Shown here piece after piece: positions 18,235 to 27,332 of a DNA stretch of 45,128 bases. The position numbers were made by a program, and so were the translations under genes. Every line of letters starts with the position of its first letter. The stretch's first letter is position 1. Source of the stretch: an uncultured Pelagibacteraceae bacterium (lineage in GTDB: Bacteria > Pseudomonadota > Alphaproteobacteria > Pelagibacterales > Pelagibacteraceae); the NCBI GenBank assembly GCA_902572945.1, contig CACGHU010000004.1, positions 1-45,128 of the forward strand, read 5' to 3'. The notes under the pieces are model-generated. The model did not search any database, was not told the DNA's origin, and was given only the letters and a program-made list of their open reading frames with translations.

Positions 18235-20127
18235 TTAATGAACTATCTTTGGTTTTAACCCAATAGAGCTCAATGCTGAAGATTGATCGTCTCCATCATC
18301 CTGAATATCTTGTTTTCCAGCTGGATATATATTCTTGTTGACCAAGTCTTCAATTTCTTTACCGGTTAATGTTTCATAAGTTAGCAATGCCTTAGCTAAT
18401 TTGTGTAAATCATCGATTTTTTCAGTTAAAACTTTTCTTGCTCTATCATAACCTTTATCAACAAACTTTCTTATTTCTGCGTCTACCTTTTTAGCAGTTT
18501 CTTCAGACATATTTTGTTGACGAGCTACAGATCTTCCAAGAAATACTTCCTCTTCATTTTCTCCGTAAGCTACTGGACCTAATTCTTTACTTAATCCTGC
18601 TCTCATAACCATAGCTCTTGCTCTTTTAGTTGCTTGCTCAATATCGCTCACTGCACCAGTGGTTACCTTATCATCACCAAAAATTAATTCTTCAGCAACC
18701 CGTCCTCCCATCGCAATGGCCATTTGTGCGTGTAATTGTTCTCTAGTTTGTGAAACTTCATCTTTCTCAGGAAGTTGCATTACCATTCCAAGCGCTCTCC
18801 CTCTTGGTATAATTGTGGCTTTGTGAATTGGATAAGCAGCTTTTTCATTTATTGTTACTATTGCATGTCCAGCTTCATGGTACGCTGTAAGTTTCTTTTC
18901 TTCCTCAGTCATTACCATTGATCTTCTTTCTGCTCCCATCATTACTTTATCTTTTGCTTCTTCAAATTCTTGATTTGTAACAATTCTTTTATTTTTTCTA
19001 GCTGCAAGAAGAGCGGCTTCGTTGACTAAGTTTGCAAGATCTGCTCCAGAAAAGCCTGGTGTTCCTCTTGCTACAGTTCTTAAATTAATGTCTGGTGCCA
19101 TAGATATTTTTTTTGAATGCACTTTTAAGATTTTTTCTCTACCAATTATGTCTGGTAGTGAAACTACTACTTGTCTATCAAATCTTCCAGGCCGCAATAA
19201 AGCTGGATCTAATACATCTGGTCTATTCGTGGCAGCTATTATTATAACACCCTCATTTGTATCAAAGCCATCCATCTCAACTAATAGCTGGTTCAATGTT
19301 TGCTCTCTCTCGTCATTTCCTCCTCCTAAGCCAGCTCCTCTACTTCTTCCAACTGCATCTATTTCATCAATAAAAATTATGCAAGGTGAATGTTTCTTTC
19401 CTTGCTCAAACATATCTCTAACTCTTGATGCTCCAACTCCGACAAACATTTCAACGAAATCTGATCCAGAAATTGTGAAGAATGGAACTCCTGCCTCTCC
19501 TGCAATTGCTCTAGCAAGTAATGTTTTACCTGTTCCTGGAGGACCCACTAATAAACACCCACGTGGAATTTTTCCACCTAATCTACTAAATTTTTTTGGA
19601 TCTCTTAAGAATTCAACAACTTCTTCTACTTCCTCTTTTGCTTCCTCAACTCCAGCAACATCGTTAAAAGTAACTTTTCCTTTCAACTCATTCATCATTT
19701 TTGCTTTGGATCTTCCAAAACCCATTGCTCCACCTTTTCCACCCTGCATTTGTCTCATGAAGAAAATCCAAACTGCAATTAATAAAAGCATAGGGAACCA
19801 CGAAAGTAAAACACCAAACAAGGAAGGCATTTTTTCATCAAGAGGAGCAGCTGAAATTGAAATACCTTTTGAAGATAATTTTTCAATTAAATTTGGATCA
19901 TTGGGAGCATAAGTTGCAAAACTACTTCCATCTGAAAGCTCACCATTAATATTATTACCTTTGATTTCGACCTTAACCACTCTCCCATTTTCAACTTCAC
20001 TGAGGAACTCAGAGAAATTTATTTGGTTATTTTTTGATATATTGGCTTGTGGGTTTTTAAACATGTTATATAGACCAATTGTAAGAAATACAATTATTGC
20101 CCACATTGCTAAATTTTTGAAATTCAT
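18235..20127 (-). CDS. ftsH: ATP-dependent zinc metalloprotease FtsH
   Basis: Inner-membrane AAA+ protease that removes misfolded membrane proteins and regulatory targets (in E. coli LpxC and sigma-32). The 630-aa protein has membrane segments at about 6-22 and 104-123 with a periplasmic section between, Walker A GPPGTGKT at 195-202, Walker B IIFIDEID near 250-257, the second region of homology [18 protein letters not shown], and the zinc site HEAGH at 417-421 with a distal Asp-bearing segment. All active-site elements are intact. A 68-base gap to tilS upstream is the likeliest place for its own promoter. It heads ftsH-folP-glmM-thiD-purA. Confidence 0.98.
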   Translation of the reverse strand: MNFKNLAMWAIIVFLTIGLYNMFKNPQANISKNNQINFSEFLSEVENGRVVKVEIKGNNINGELSDGSSFATYAPNDPNLIEKLSSKGISISAAPLDEKMPSLFGVLLSWFPMLLLIAVWIFFMRQMQGGKGGAMGFGRSKAKMMNELKGKVTFNDVAGVEEAKEEVEEVVEFLRDPKKFSRLGGKIPRGCLLVGPPGTGKTLLARAIAGEAGVPFFTISGSDFVEMFVGVGASRVRDMFEQGKKHSPCIIFIDEIDAVGRSRGAGLGGGNDEREQTLNQLLVEMDGFDTNEGVIIIAATNRPDVLDPALLRPGRFDRQVVVSLPDIIGREKILKVHSKKISMAPDINLRTVARGTPGFSGADLANLVNEAALLAARKNKRIVTNQEFEEAKDKVMMGAERRSMVMTEEEKKLTAYHEAGHAIVTINEKAAYPIHKATIIPRGRALGMVMQLPEKDEVSQTREQLHAQMAIAMGGRVAEELIFGDDKVTTGAVSDIEQATKRARAMVMRAGLSKELGPVAYGENEEEVFLGRSVARQQNMSEETAKKVDAEIRKFVDKGYDRARKVLTEKIDDLHKLAKALLTYETLTGKEIEDLVNKNIYPAGKQDIQDDGDDQSSALSSIGLKPKIVH

Positions 20128-20195
20128 AACTATAAAATAAGTGTTATTTAAAATTTAACAAGTGTCTATTTTTGCGCTAATTTGACCTTGTTGAT

Positions 20196-21224
20196 TTATT
20201 CTTTAGTGATTATCACCGTTTCATTGATTTTTTCAAAGACACAGCCACCGAGAGTGGTTTTATATGGCTTATTTTGAGATGACATTAAGTATATCAGCCT
20301 GCTCATTTTCTTTCCTCTTGGTGGATAATATCTATTACTAAGATCTTTGAGAATCACGTTCATTGACCTTAATATTACTTCTTCAGGTTTTAAAAAAAAA
20401 TTTTTATTTATTAAATATGAATTAGTTTTTTTTAAGAAAGTCGTATTATTAGAAATGTTTTTTTTTGCATAAAAATCTAATGCACTATTTGCAGATTTTA
20501 GATTATTAATTGTAAGTGCTAATTTATTTGTTTCTAAACCCTCTTTTTGAAACACATCAAGAATTTTTCTTACTCTTACTCTTTTAAAATCCTCGTTTTT
20601 ATTTGACGGATCCTTTATAAATTTTCCAAAAATCTTATACGCAAGTTTTTCAAGATCTTTTTTCGGAATGTCAATCATTGGTCTTAGTAATGCGATATTG
20701 GAAATTTCTGTTTTTTTCCCTAGTGAGGTTAAACCTTTTAAACCACTTCCTCTGGTCATTCTTAAAAAAAAATTTTCATGTAAATCGTTTAATTGATGAC
20801 CAAGTATAATCGTTTCAACTTTCAATCTTTTGCACTCTTTAGTCAACAAATGATACCTGTAATTTCTTGCAATTTTCTGAATATTTGAATTTGGTTTTTT
20901 TCCTTTCCAAACCAAGATTTTGCAGTCAATGCCAATTTTTTTTAATATTCGTACAACTTTATTTGCTTCATCGGAAGATTCTTTTCTTAACCTGTGGTCA
21001 ACTACTGCATAACTAAATTTAGCTGAATTATTTATTGAATAACATTTAGCAAGGAATGCCAGAGATAGACTATCTGGGCCTCCAGATACAGCAATTAGAG
21101 ATTTTTTAACTCCTTTAATATTTTTGGAGAAAATTTGATAAATTTTGTTTATAAATTTTTGATCAAGAAAAAAATTTGTTTTATTAAGAATCCTCTTTTT
21201 TACACTCAAACTTTTTTTCTTCAT
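20196..21224 (-). CDS. tilS: tRNA(Ile)-lysidine synthase
   Basis: ATP-dependent enzyme that puts lysine on C34 of the CAT-anticodon tRNA-Ile so it reads AUA, an essential function in a genome rich in AUA codons. The PP-loop SLIAVSGGPDSLSLAF has SGGPDS near residues 47-52 from the chosen start. Further family features are VVDHRLRKES, ILGHQLNDLHENFFLRMTRGSGLKGL and RPMIDIPKKDLEKLA. At about 342 aa it has the core plus a short C-terminal part. The track start at 21278 overlaps cpoB by 95 bases; the internal ATG at 21224 reduces this to 41 bases. Neither has a clear Shine-Dalgarno, so the true start is uncertain. Order cpoB-tilS-ftsH is common in proteobacteria. Confidence 0.93.
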   Translation of the reverse strand: MKKKSLSVKKRILNKTNFFLDQKFINKIYQIFSKNIKGVKKSLIAVSGGPDSLSLAFLAKCYSINNSAKFSYAVVDHRLRKESSDEANKVVRILKKIGIDCKILVWKGKKPNSNIQKIARNYRYHLLTKECKRLKVETIILGHQLNDLHENFFLRMTRGSGLKGLTSLGKKTEISNIALLRPMIDIPKKDLEKLAYKIFGKFIKDPSNKNEDFKRVRVRKILDVFQKEGLETNKLALTINNLKSANSALDFYAKKNISNNTTFLKKTNSYLINKNFFLKPEEVILRSMNVILKDLSNRYYPPRGKKMSRLIYLMSSQNKPYKTTLGGCVFEKINETVIITKE

Positions 21225-22164
21225 ATTTTGCTTTTTGAAGAACAGACTGATTAGCTTTTGGGTATTCTTTTTGAACACCAGAAATCATTAAGCAGCCTTG
21301 ATCTTTTTCTCCAATCTGAACTAATGATACACCAAGTTTTAATAAATTTATAGGAGCCTTCGTACTCTTTGGATATTTTTGATATCCCTCTAAATACGCT
21401 GATGCTGCATCTGTGAAAAGTTGTCTTATACGAAATGTTTCAGCATACCAATACTGTGCGTTTCCAGCTAAATTATGCTCTGGGTTATCATTAACAAATT
21501 CTCTAAACGCTCTTTCAGCCATATTGTAATCTCCGACTTTTAAAAAACTAGTGGCAAACTCATATTGTTCATTTGGTGTACCCTCAGGTAAAATTTTTTC
21601 TTCTGATACAAAAGTTTCAGTTAGAACAGTATTTGTAGTTTCAATTGATTGTATATCTTGGTTTTCTTGTCCTGTGTCTGTATCCTTATACGAAATAGAT
21701 CCCAGATCTTGAGGTAGAGAAGAGCCAGGTAAAACTTGATCTTGTTTTTTGATCTTTAATGTATCATTTTCATTAATACTTAAACTTACAGTTTTATTTT
21801 CTAACTCTTGGAATCTTAGTTGATTATCCGCCTGCGATTTTGATATCCTATTTGACAGTTTATCTAGTTTAAAATTTATTTCTTCAAATTTGTTAGTTAA
21901 TTCTTGAAATTGGTTTTCAATTTCTGATAACTTGAGTAAATGCCTAGTCAAAACTTCCTCTGAATTTTGATCCATTGAAGAAGATGAAATATTTAAATCA
22001 TTACTGGAAGAATTTGAGTAAACTGCTTTCTCTAAAGTTTTAAGATCTTTTTGAATTATCTCCAATAGCTCAGATATATTATGGTTGTCAGCATTGTTAG
22101 GAAAACTAAAAAAAAACAAGCCTAAGATGTTAAAGAAAAATATATATTTAATTTTTTTCATCAT
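21184..22164 (-). CDS. cpoB: Cell division coordinator CpoB / Tol-Pal accessory protein (YbgF)
   Basis: Periplasmic TPR protein that in E. coli links Tol-Pal with peptidoglycan synthesis at the septum. The 326-aa protein has an N-terminal signal peptide (MMKKIKYIFFFNILGLFFFSF), a coiled-coil trimerisation region at about 75-125 (LKLSEIENQFQELTNKF...LDKLSNRI), a Ser/Thr/Asp-rich linker, and C-terminal TPR repeats from about 205 (NEQYEFATSFLKVGDYNMAERAF, NAQYWYAETFRIRQLFTDAASAYLEGYQKYP). It follows pal but is separated from it by 79 bases with a strong terminator, so its transcription may be partly independent. Its end overlaps tilS. Two ATGs stand in tandem at the start; either could serve. 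Confidence 0.92.
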   Translation of the reverse strand: MMKKIKYIFFFNILGLFFFSFPNNADNHNISELLEIIQKDLKTLEKAVYSNSSSNDLNISSSSMDQNSEEVLTRHLLKLSEIENQFQELTNKFEEINFKLDKLSNRISKSQADNQLRFQELENKTVSLSINENDTLKIKKQDQVLPGSSLPQDLGSISYKDTDTGQENQDIQSIETTNTVLTETFVSEEKILPEGTPNEQYEFATSFLKVGDYNMAERAFREFVNDNPEHNLAGNAQYWYAETFRIRQLFTDAASAYLEGYQKYPKSTKAPINLLKLGVSLVQIGEKDQGCLMISGVQKEYPKANQSVLQKAKYEEKKFECKKEDS

Positions 22165-22194
22165 ATAGATTTAATTTGTATTTATAATGATGGC

Positions 22195-22236
22195 AAAAAA
22201 AAGACCCCAGAGAATTTATACTTTGGGGTCTTTTTA
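22195..22236 (-). terminator. Rho-independent terminator after pal
   Basis: On the minus strand, eight bases after the pal stop, AAAAAGACCCCA pairs with TGGGGTCTTTTTTTT around a roughly 14-base loop. The stem has five G-C pairs, rare in this AT-rich DNA, and ends in a T run in the minus direction; the A run on the other side makes it potentially bidirectional. It is the clearest terminator in the window and lies inside the tol-pal-cpoB cluster. Confidence 0.92.
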
Positions 22237-22243
22237 AATTAAA

Positions 22244-22723
22244 TTAATTTGCTTTTACAGTTACAGATCTTCTATTTTTTGACCATGCTAAAGGATTTGA
22301 TCCTGAATCAACGGGTCTTTCTTTACCATAGCTTATAACAGAAATTCTATTGCTAGAAATTCCATAAGTCATTAAATAATCTTTTGCAGCATTAGCTCTT
22401 CTTTCTCCTAATGCTAAGTTGTACTCTCTAGTACCTCTTTCATCTGCGTGACCTTCTAATACTACATTAATTTTTGAATTCTTTCTTAACCACTCTGCTT
22501 GTTTTCTTAAAGTGTCTCTTGAAGCAGTTGTTAAAACTGACTCGTTTGTAGCAAAGAATACTCTGTCTGGAACTCCTGATGCTAAATACTCTACAGTATC
22601 TTTCCCAGTATAGACATCACCTTGCATTTGATTTTGAACTTTCTTAGTCGCACAAGCTGAAAGCACCAAACATGCTAGCATTACTAAGAATGCATTTTTT
22701 AAATACTTGCTTAAATTCATCAC
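22244..22723 (-). CDS. pal: Peptidoglycan-associated lipoprotein Pal
   Basis: Outer-membrane lipoprotein that binds peptidoglycan and TolB, tying the outer membrane to the wall and helping its constriction. The 159-aa protein has a lipoprotein signal with lipobox LSAC (Cys24 if the first Met is used, Cys23 otherwise), then an OmpA-like domain with the hallmark GHADERGTREYNLALGERRA and a C-terminal SYGKERPVDSG. The start is supported by a good Shine-Dalgarno AAGGAG five bases before the tandem ATGATG. A TATAAT is present in the 84-base gap to tolB, so pal may have a second promoter of its own. A strong terminator follows the stop. Confidence 0.97.
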   Translation of the reverse strand: MMNLSKYLKNAFLVMLACLVLSACATKKVQNQMQGDVYTGKDTVEYLASGVPDRVFFATNESVLTTASRDTLRKQAEWLRKNSKINVVLEGHADERGTREYNLALGERRANAAKDYLMTYGISSNRISVISYGKERPVDSGSNPLAWSKNRRSVTVKAN

Positions 22724-22807
22724 TGCTCCTTAATTGATTATTATAAGTTTTCCACAACTGATTAAATCTTTCAAGTCAAAAAATCAACTATTTTGTAATA
22801 TTTATAT

Positions 22808-24154
22808 CTAATTACTTAATAAAGACGACCAAGATGGGTCGGAGGCGTCTGATTCTGTCTTCACCATACGCTCATTATAGCCAGTTAAATCTATTGACCA
22901 CAGTTTTGCGGAAAATCCCTTTCCTTCGCTGTCAGTCTTGGTCTCCCTATAAAAAATTAAAACCCTCCCGTTTGGTGACCAGGATGGAGCTTCTTGGTAA
23001 TAGTTTTCTGTGAGCAGTCTTTCACCCGATCCGTCTGTTCTCATTACACCTATATAAAATTTTCCTTTATGTAATTTAGTAAAAGCAATTAAATCTCCTC
23101 TTGGAGACCATACTGGAGTTCCATATAATCCTTTTCCAAAAGAAATTCTTTTAACTCCTGTTCCATCATTTTTCATAACATAAATTTGTTGATAACCACT
23201 TCTGTCAGAATTAAAACAAATAAATTTTCCATCTGGAGAATAGGATGGAGAGGTGTCAATCGATGGGTGATTTGTAATTCTTTCAACGATTCTATTTTCT
23301 AAGTCCATTGTATAAATATCTGAGTTTCCATCCATAGCAAAACTCATAATAATTTTTTTTCCATCTGGTGAAAATCTTGGTGCAAAAGTCATGCCAGGGA
23401 AATCTCCAACTACTTCTTGAACACCTGTTTCAATATCTAATAGATATACTCTTGGTAAGTTTCTGAAATAAGAAAGATAAGTCACCATTTGATTTGTAGG
23501 ATTAAATCTTGGAGTTAATACCAGCTCATTTCCTAATGTGAGATATTTAGTATTTGAACCATCTTGATCCATTATAGCTAACTTTTTAATTCTTTTTGTT
23601 TTTGGTCCATCTTCAGCAACATATATAATTCTAGTATCAAAGTATCCTTTTTCTCCAGTTAGTCTCTCATAAATTTTATCGGTAATTATATGTCCAACTC
23701 TTCTCCAATTTGATGGAACTGTTGTAAATGCTAAAGCCATCATTTCTTTAGCGGCAAGAACATCCCATAATCTAAATTCAACTCTTAATTTTTCATCTTT
23801 TAAGATTACTTTACCAGTTATCAAAGCTTGGGCTTTAATAAGTGACCAGTCCTCAAATCTCGGCTTAAGATGTGCAATATCTGGTTTCTGTAAAAAAGCG
23901 TCTTTGTCTAGAGGATTAAATAGACCAGAATTTTTTAAATTATTTTCAACTACTTCAGATATTTTGTGTCCAACTTTATCTATTTTTAATTCTTTTTTTA
24001 ATTTATCATTGGTATCTTTATCAGCCGATAATGGTGAAACTGCTATTGGAAGTGGATCAAGATTACCCCTGGTTATATCGACTTCAATTAAAGCATTTGA
24101 TTTAACTGATGTTAAAAAAATTAATATTACAGAAAAAAAAACTTTTTTAATCAT
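22808..24154 (-). CDS. tolB: Tol-Pal system beta-propeller protein TolB
   Basis: Periplasmic protein that bridges TolA and Pal. The 448-aa protein has a signal peptide [21 protein letters not shown] (about 1-21), an N-terminal alpha/beta domain at about 25-165, and a C-terminal six-bladed beta-propeller built from repeats with the typical SPDGKKI / SPDGKFI / SPRGDLIAF / SPNGRVL pattern spaced about 43-45 residues apart. The length is typical. It starts four bases inside tolA (ATGA overlap). The gap to pal downstream is 84 bases. Confidence 0.97.
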   Translation of the reverse strand: MIKKVFFSVILIFLTSVKSNALIEVDITRGNLDPLPIAVSPLSADKDTNDKLKKELKIDKVGHKISEVVENNLKNSGLFNPLDKDAFLQKPDIAHLKPRFEDWSLIKAQALITGKVILKDEKLRVEFRLWDVLAAKEMMALAFTTVPSNWRRVGHIITDKIYERLTGEKGYFDTRIIYVAEDGPKTKRIKKLAIMDQDGSNTKYLTLGNELVLTPRFNPTNQMVTYLSYFRNLPRVYLLDIETGVQEVVGDFPGMTFAPRFSPDGKKIIMSFAMDGNSDIYTMDLENRIVERITNHPSIDTSPSYSPDGKFICFNSDRSGYQQIYVMKNDGTGVKRISFGKGLYGTPVWSPRGDLIAFTKLHKGKFYIGVMRTDGSGERLLTENYYQEAPSWSPNGRVLIFYRETKTDSEGKGFSAKLWSIDLTGYNERMVKTESDASDPSWSSLLSN

Positions 24155-24960
24155 CCTTCCAACATTTCCCTTGCATCAAAATTTAATTGTAAGTTTTTCC
24201 ATCTTTCATAACCTTTAGAAGGAACCCTTAAAGGTTGACATAGTTTAATAGCCCTTAATGCGCTCTCTGCTAAAACTTTATAGAAACCTTGTCCTGGTTT
24301 ATTCATTCTGGCATGATCCAATATTTCTGATTTAATTACAGTTCCATCTGGTTTTAATTCTAATTTAATTCTTACCAATAAATTTTCGTTATATGGTAAT
24401 CCTAAAGGAATACTCCAGCAACTAAATATTTGGGCTTTTAGCGCATCTTCTTCATTTAAAGTTAGTCTCATGTTATCAACATTTTTATCTTTTGACTGAG
24501 TGATTTTATTGTTTTTTTTTGTTGTTTCTGCTGTCTCCTCTTTTGATTTATCTATTAAAGCGGCAATACTATCTGGGTCGAATAATTCGTCCTTTTCGAA
24601 TTCAGAAACTTGCTTTATTTCATCTTCGATTTTTTCAGGATTTTGTTTTTTTTCCTCTACTTTTTTTACTTTCTCTAAATTTTGGTCTGGCAAAGGGACT
24701 GAGTCTGGCTTTTCTTTTTTTACCTTTTTTGGAGGTGCTTGTTCAGATGTTACTTTTTCCTCTTTTTTTTTTATTTCCTCGATAATTTTCTTTGCTTTTG
24801 GTGCAAAAGGAATATTTGTTTTTTCTGCTATTTGTATCAACTCAACTGAAATAATTGGTGGTAAATCAATCGGTTTTTTCGCTAAAAATGGCAAACTCAC
24901 AGCAGTTATAAAGATTAAAAAAAAATGAAGTACAGATGAAATAATAATATTTTTAGTCAA
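24151..24960 (-). CDS. tolA: TolA-like Tol-Pal protein (TonB/TolA C-terminal)
   Basis: Links the inner-membrane TolQR motor to TolB-Pal in the outer membrane. The 269-aa protein has one N-terminal membrane anchor near 7-27, a charged Lys/Glu/Pro-rich spacer at about 50-150 ([23 protein letters not shown]...), and a C-terminal folded domain from about 165 ([20 protein letters not shown] ... [19 protein letters not shown] ... [29 protein letters not shown]) which is the TolA/TonB C-terminal type. The spacer is much shorter than E. coli TolA's long helix, as in other alphaproteobacteria. Position between tolR and tolB confirms the call. Confidence 0.92.
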   Translation of the reverse strand: MTKNIIISSVLHFFLIFITAVSLPFLAKKPIDLPPIISVELIQIAEKTNIPFAPKAKKIIEEIKKKEEKVTSEQAPPKKVKKEKPDSVPLPDQNLEKVKKVEEKKQNPEKIEDEIKQVSEFEKDELFDPDSIAALIDKSKEETAETTKKNNKITQSKDKNVDNMRLTLNEEDALKAQIFSCWSIPLGLPYNENLLVRIKLELKPDGTVIKSEILDHARMNKPGQGFYKVLAESALRAIKLCQPLRVPSKGYERWKNLQLNFDAREMLEG

Positions 24961-24963
24961 TTA

Positions 24964-25380
24964 TTACATCTCCTTGTAAGGTTCAGAAATTAGAGCAACT
25001 TTTGTAAATCCTGATCCTGAAAGCATACCCATTACCTCTAATACTCTACCGTAATTTATAGATTGATCGCCTCTTACATAAATTCTTGTATCGGTCCTAT
25101 TTTTTGAAACTGCAAGTATTTTTGCTATGATTTTATCAAATTCAACTTTTGTTTCTTGTATAAAAATTTCACCTTTAGAATTAATTGTTAAAGTTAACGG
25201 CTCTTGTTCTTCGGGAAGAGAGTCAGCTGAACTTTCAGGTAAATCAACTTGAACACCAACTGTTAGCAAGGGTGCAGTTACCATAAAAATAATTAAAAGT
25301 ACCAACATTACATCTACAAAAGGTGTAACATTTATTTCACTCATTGGTTCTCGTGAAGACCGTTTAAATTTAAAAGCCAT
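24964..25380 (-). CDS. tolR: Tol-Pal system protein TolR (ExbD family)
   Basis: Inner-membrane ExbD/TolR protein that, with TolQ, uses the proton gradient to energise TolA. The 138-aa protein has one membrane helix at about 21-40 preceded by MSEINVTPFVDV; Asp23 is the conserved proton-carrying residue of the family. The periplasmic domain follows (LTLTINSKGEIFIQ, IYVRGDQSINYGRVLEVMG), with the usual length. It starts with only one base between its start and the tolQ stop, and is followed by tolA after three bases. Confidence 0.96.
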   Translation of the reverse strand: MAFKFKRSSREPMSEINVTPFVDVMLVLLIIFMVTAPLLTVGVQVDLPESSADSLPEEQEPLTLTINSKGEIFIQETKVEFDKIIAKILAVSKNRTDTRIYVRGDQSINYGRVLEVMGMLSGSGFTKVALISEPYKEM

Positions 25381-25381
25381 T

Positions 25382-26056
25382 TTAAATAATCGATAAAAAT
25401 CTTTTTGAAAAGTTTTCTAATTTTTGAAGATATTTTTTTGAGTCATTGCTGAATTTATTATATGCAACTACAGCAGGTATTGCAGCTAGAAGGCCTAATG
25501 CAGTTGCAAACAAAGCCTCTGCTATACCGGGTGCAACAATTGCTAAACTTGTATTTCTTGAAATAGCAATTGATTGAAAAGAATTCATGATACCCCACAC
25601 GGTTCCAAAAAGTCCAATAAATGGTGCTGTAGATCCGACAGTAGCTAGAAAGGTGTAGCTTTTTTCAATTTTTTCCATTTGTTTTTCAATATTAATTTGC
25701 AGCATATTTGAAAGTCTTTCATTTAGTTGAGACTTAGATCTTGTTTTTAGTGCTGCCTCCATTGATGCTCTGAAAATTTGTGCCAAAGGATCATCAATAT
25801 TTTTTGGAATATTGTTATAAAAAGTTTCAGCCGACTTCGATTTCCAAAATTTATCTTGAAATTCTTCAGTCGAAATATTTATTTTTTTAAACAACCTTAC
25901 TTTTTCTATTATTATTGCCCAGGAGTAAATGGAGCAAGCGATTAAGAGTATCATTACAGACTTTACAATTATGTCAGCTCTCAGAAATAATTTTAATAAT
26001 GAAAAGTCAGTGTTAGTTGCCAAACCAACTGCTTGTGAAGATATATCAGCTTCCAT
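25382..26056 (-). CDS. tolQ: Tol-Pal system protein TolQ (ExbB family)
   Basis: Proton-conducting inner-membrane protein of the TolQR motor. The 224-aa protein has three membrane segments at about 28-50, 137-158 and 171-193. The conserved ExbB/TolQ blocks are GTVGSTAPFIGLFGTVWGIMNSF around helix 2 (here ATVGSTAPFIGLFGTVWGIM) and APGIAEALFATALGLLAAIPAVVAYN around helix 3, with the family Thr residues retained. It is the first gene of the tol cluster, following the ruvC-like gene after 54 bases that may hold a promoter. The usual upstream ybgC thioesterase is not present. Confidence 0.97.
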   Translation of the reverse strand: MEADISSQAVGLATNTDFSLLKLFLRADIIVKSVMILLIACSIYSWAIIIEKVRLFKKINISTEEFQDKFWKSKSAETFYNNIPKNIDDPLAQIFRASMEAALKTRSKSQLNERLSNMLQINIEKQMEKIEKSYTFLATVGSTAPFIGLFGTVWGIMNSFQSIAISRNTSLAIVAPGIAEALFATALGLLAAIPAVVAYNKFSNDSKKYLQKLENFSKRFLSII

Positions 26057-26110
26057 AAAAAATTTTTCACACTTAATTGTGTCATCAATTTGTCTAATGC
26101 CTAAAAACGC

Positions 26111-26602
26111 TTATTTTTTAATAAAAGTTTCCTCAAAATAGCTAGCTATCAATATTGCATCTGCTTTGTTTGCATCTTTTTTTTTAGATAAATTCACCGA
26201 AAAATAGGGAAAAATCTCAATAGCCTTAGTTCTACTTGCATCCTTTGATGCATTTATTAAATTAAAATGTTTTTTCCACTTTGCGGGCCTTACAAAATAC
26301 ATTGATAGGTTCATCGCAGAACAGATCCCCTTAAGAATACCAAATGATTGACCAAAATTAAACATACTAGTTACACCCTGACCCGGCATTGCGGATACAT
26401 GCTCAATTATGACTTTAACTTCTTCTGGTTTTTTATCTTTTGTATGTCTCAAAATTTCGTTAAAAACTTGAGATCCATTTACTTGTTTTTTATTTTTTTT
26501 TCCATCCGCCATACTTGGCATATCAATTACATCAACGATTTTACCATGTTCCATGAAGCATAAAGCTCCTGAAATTCCTGGGTCAATTCCTATTATTAAC
26601 AT
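26111..26602 (-). CDS. RuvC-fold Holliday-junction-resolvase-like protein, phage type
   Basis: A 163-aa protein of the RuvC/RNase H-like nuclease superfamily. IIGIDPGISGALCFM at 3-17 gives the first acidic residue (Asp7), VIIEHVSAMPGQGVTSMFNFGQS at 65-86 the second (Glu67), and DANKADAILIASY near 143-154 the C-terminal Asp pair. The MPGQGVTSMFNFG stretch and the VRPAKWKK segment look like the RuvC-like resolvases of phages rather than E. coli-type RuvC, which has a different second motif. It nonetheless holds the place of ruvC, between yebC and tolQ, as in many proteobacteria; ruvA and ruvB are not beside it. It may be the resolvase of the cell. Start shares one base with the yebC stop. Confidence 0.8.
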   Translation of the reverse strand: MLIIGIDPGISGALCFMEHGKIVDVIDMPSMADGKKNKKQVNGSQVFNEILRHTKDKKPEEVKVIIEHVSAMPGQGVTSMFNFGQSFGILKGICSAMNLSMYFVRPAKWKKHFNLINASKDASRTKAIEIFPYFSVNLSKKKDANKADAILIASYFEETFIKK

Positions 26603-27327
26603 TAGTTATTTTTTAAGTTTAAATTGGTGTAAATATTTTGAACATCATCGTTATTGTCTAAATCTTCTAAAAAACTATTGGCTAATTCTACATTATCTTC
26701 ATTTACCATAATTTTATTGTTTGGAATCCATTCTAATTCTGTTGAAATAAAATTTGATATTTTTGCCTCTAGTTTTTTTTTAACAATATAAATATCTTTT
26801 TTATCACAATGTACTTCATGAAAATCTTCATAATTAAAACATTCAGTTGCACCTGCGTCTATTGCTAGTTCTAAAATTTCTTCTTCTTTTATCTCATTTT
26901 TACCTATCCTTATTACCCCTACTTGACTAAAATTGTGTGATGCGGAACCACTCGATCCAAGATTTCCACCATTTTTATTAAAAATAGTTCTTAACTGAGA
27001 GGCAGTCCTATTTTTATTGTCGGTCAACGCTTCAATAATAACTGCAATTTTTTCAGGGCCAAATCCTTCATATCTAATATTTTCTAAACTTAAACCTAAA
27101 TTGCCTGATGATTTATCTATTGCTCTCTCAATTTTGTCTTTTGGCATATTTGCTGCTCTTGCGGCTTGGATTGCAGATCTTAATCTGGGGTTCATATCAG
27201 GGTCTTTATCACCCAATTTTGCTGCCACTGTAATTTCTTTTGAAAGTTTTGAAAAAATTTTTGATCTTAGTTTATCTGCTCTTCCTTTTTTATGCTTAAT
27301 CCCTGCCCAATGTGAATGACCTGCCAT
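26602..27327 (-). CDS. yebC: YebC/PmpR/TACO1-family regulator
   Basis: The 241-aa protein starts MAGHSHWAGIKHKKGRADK, the unmistakable YebC opening, and continues with DPDMNPRLRSAIQAARAANMPKDKIERAI near 42-70, YEGFGPEKIAVIIEALTDNKNRT near 84-106 and GGNLGSSGSASHNF near 114-127. Family members were first described as DNA-binding regulators (PmpR); mitochondrial TACO1 and recent bacterial work point to a role in translation, including relief of ribosome stalling. It lies five bases downstream of the ymdB-like gene and shares one base with the ruvC-like gene, the classic yebC-ruvC order. Confidence 0.95.
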   Translation of the reverse strand: MAGHSHWAGIKHKKGRADKLRSKIFSKLSKEITVAAKLGDKDPDMNPRLRSAIQAARAANMPKDKIERAIDKSSGNLGLSLENIRYEGFGPEKIAVIIEALTDNKNRTASQLRTIFNKNGGNLGSSGSASHNFSQVGVIRIGKNEIKEEEILELAIDAGATECFNYEDFHEVHCDKKDIYIVKKKLEAKISNFISTELEWIPNNKIMVNEDNVELANSFLEDLDNNDDVQNIYTNLNLKNN

Positions 27328-27332
27328 TTTAT

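Noticed and set aside
19022-19912. 296-aa plus-strand ORF opposite ftsH
   Set aside because: Wholly antisense to conserved FtsH AAA domain; composition (Pro/Ser/Thr-rich) unlike real genes here.
24500-24928. 142-aa and 88-aa plus-strand ORFs opposite tolA
   Set aside because: Reverse reading of the Lys/Glu-rich TolA spacer; poly-Ser/Phe composition.
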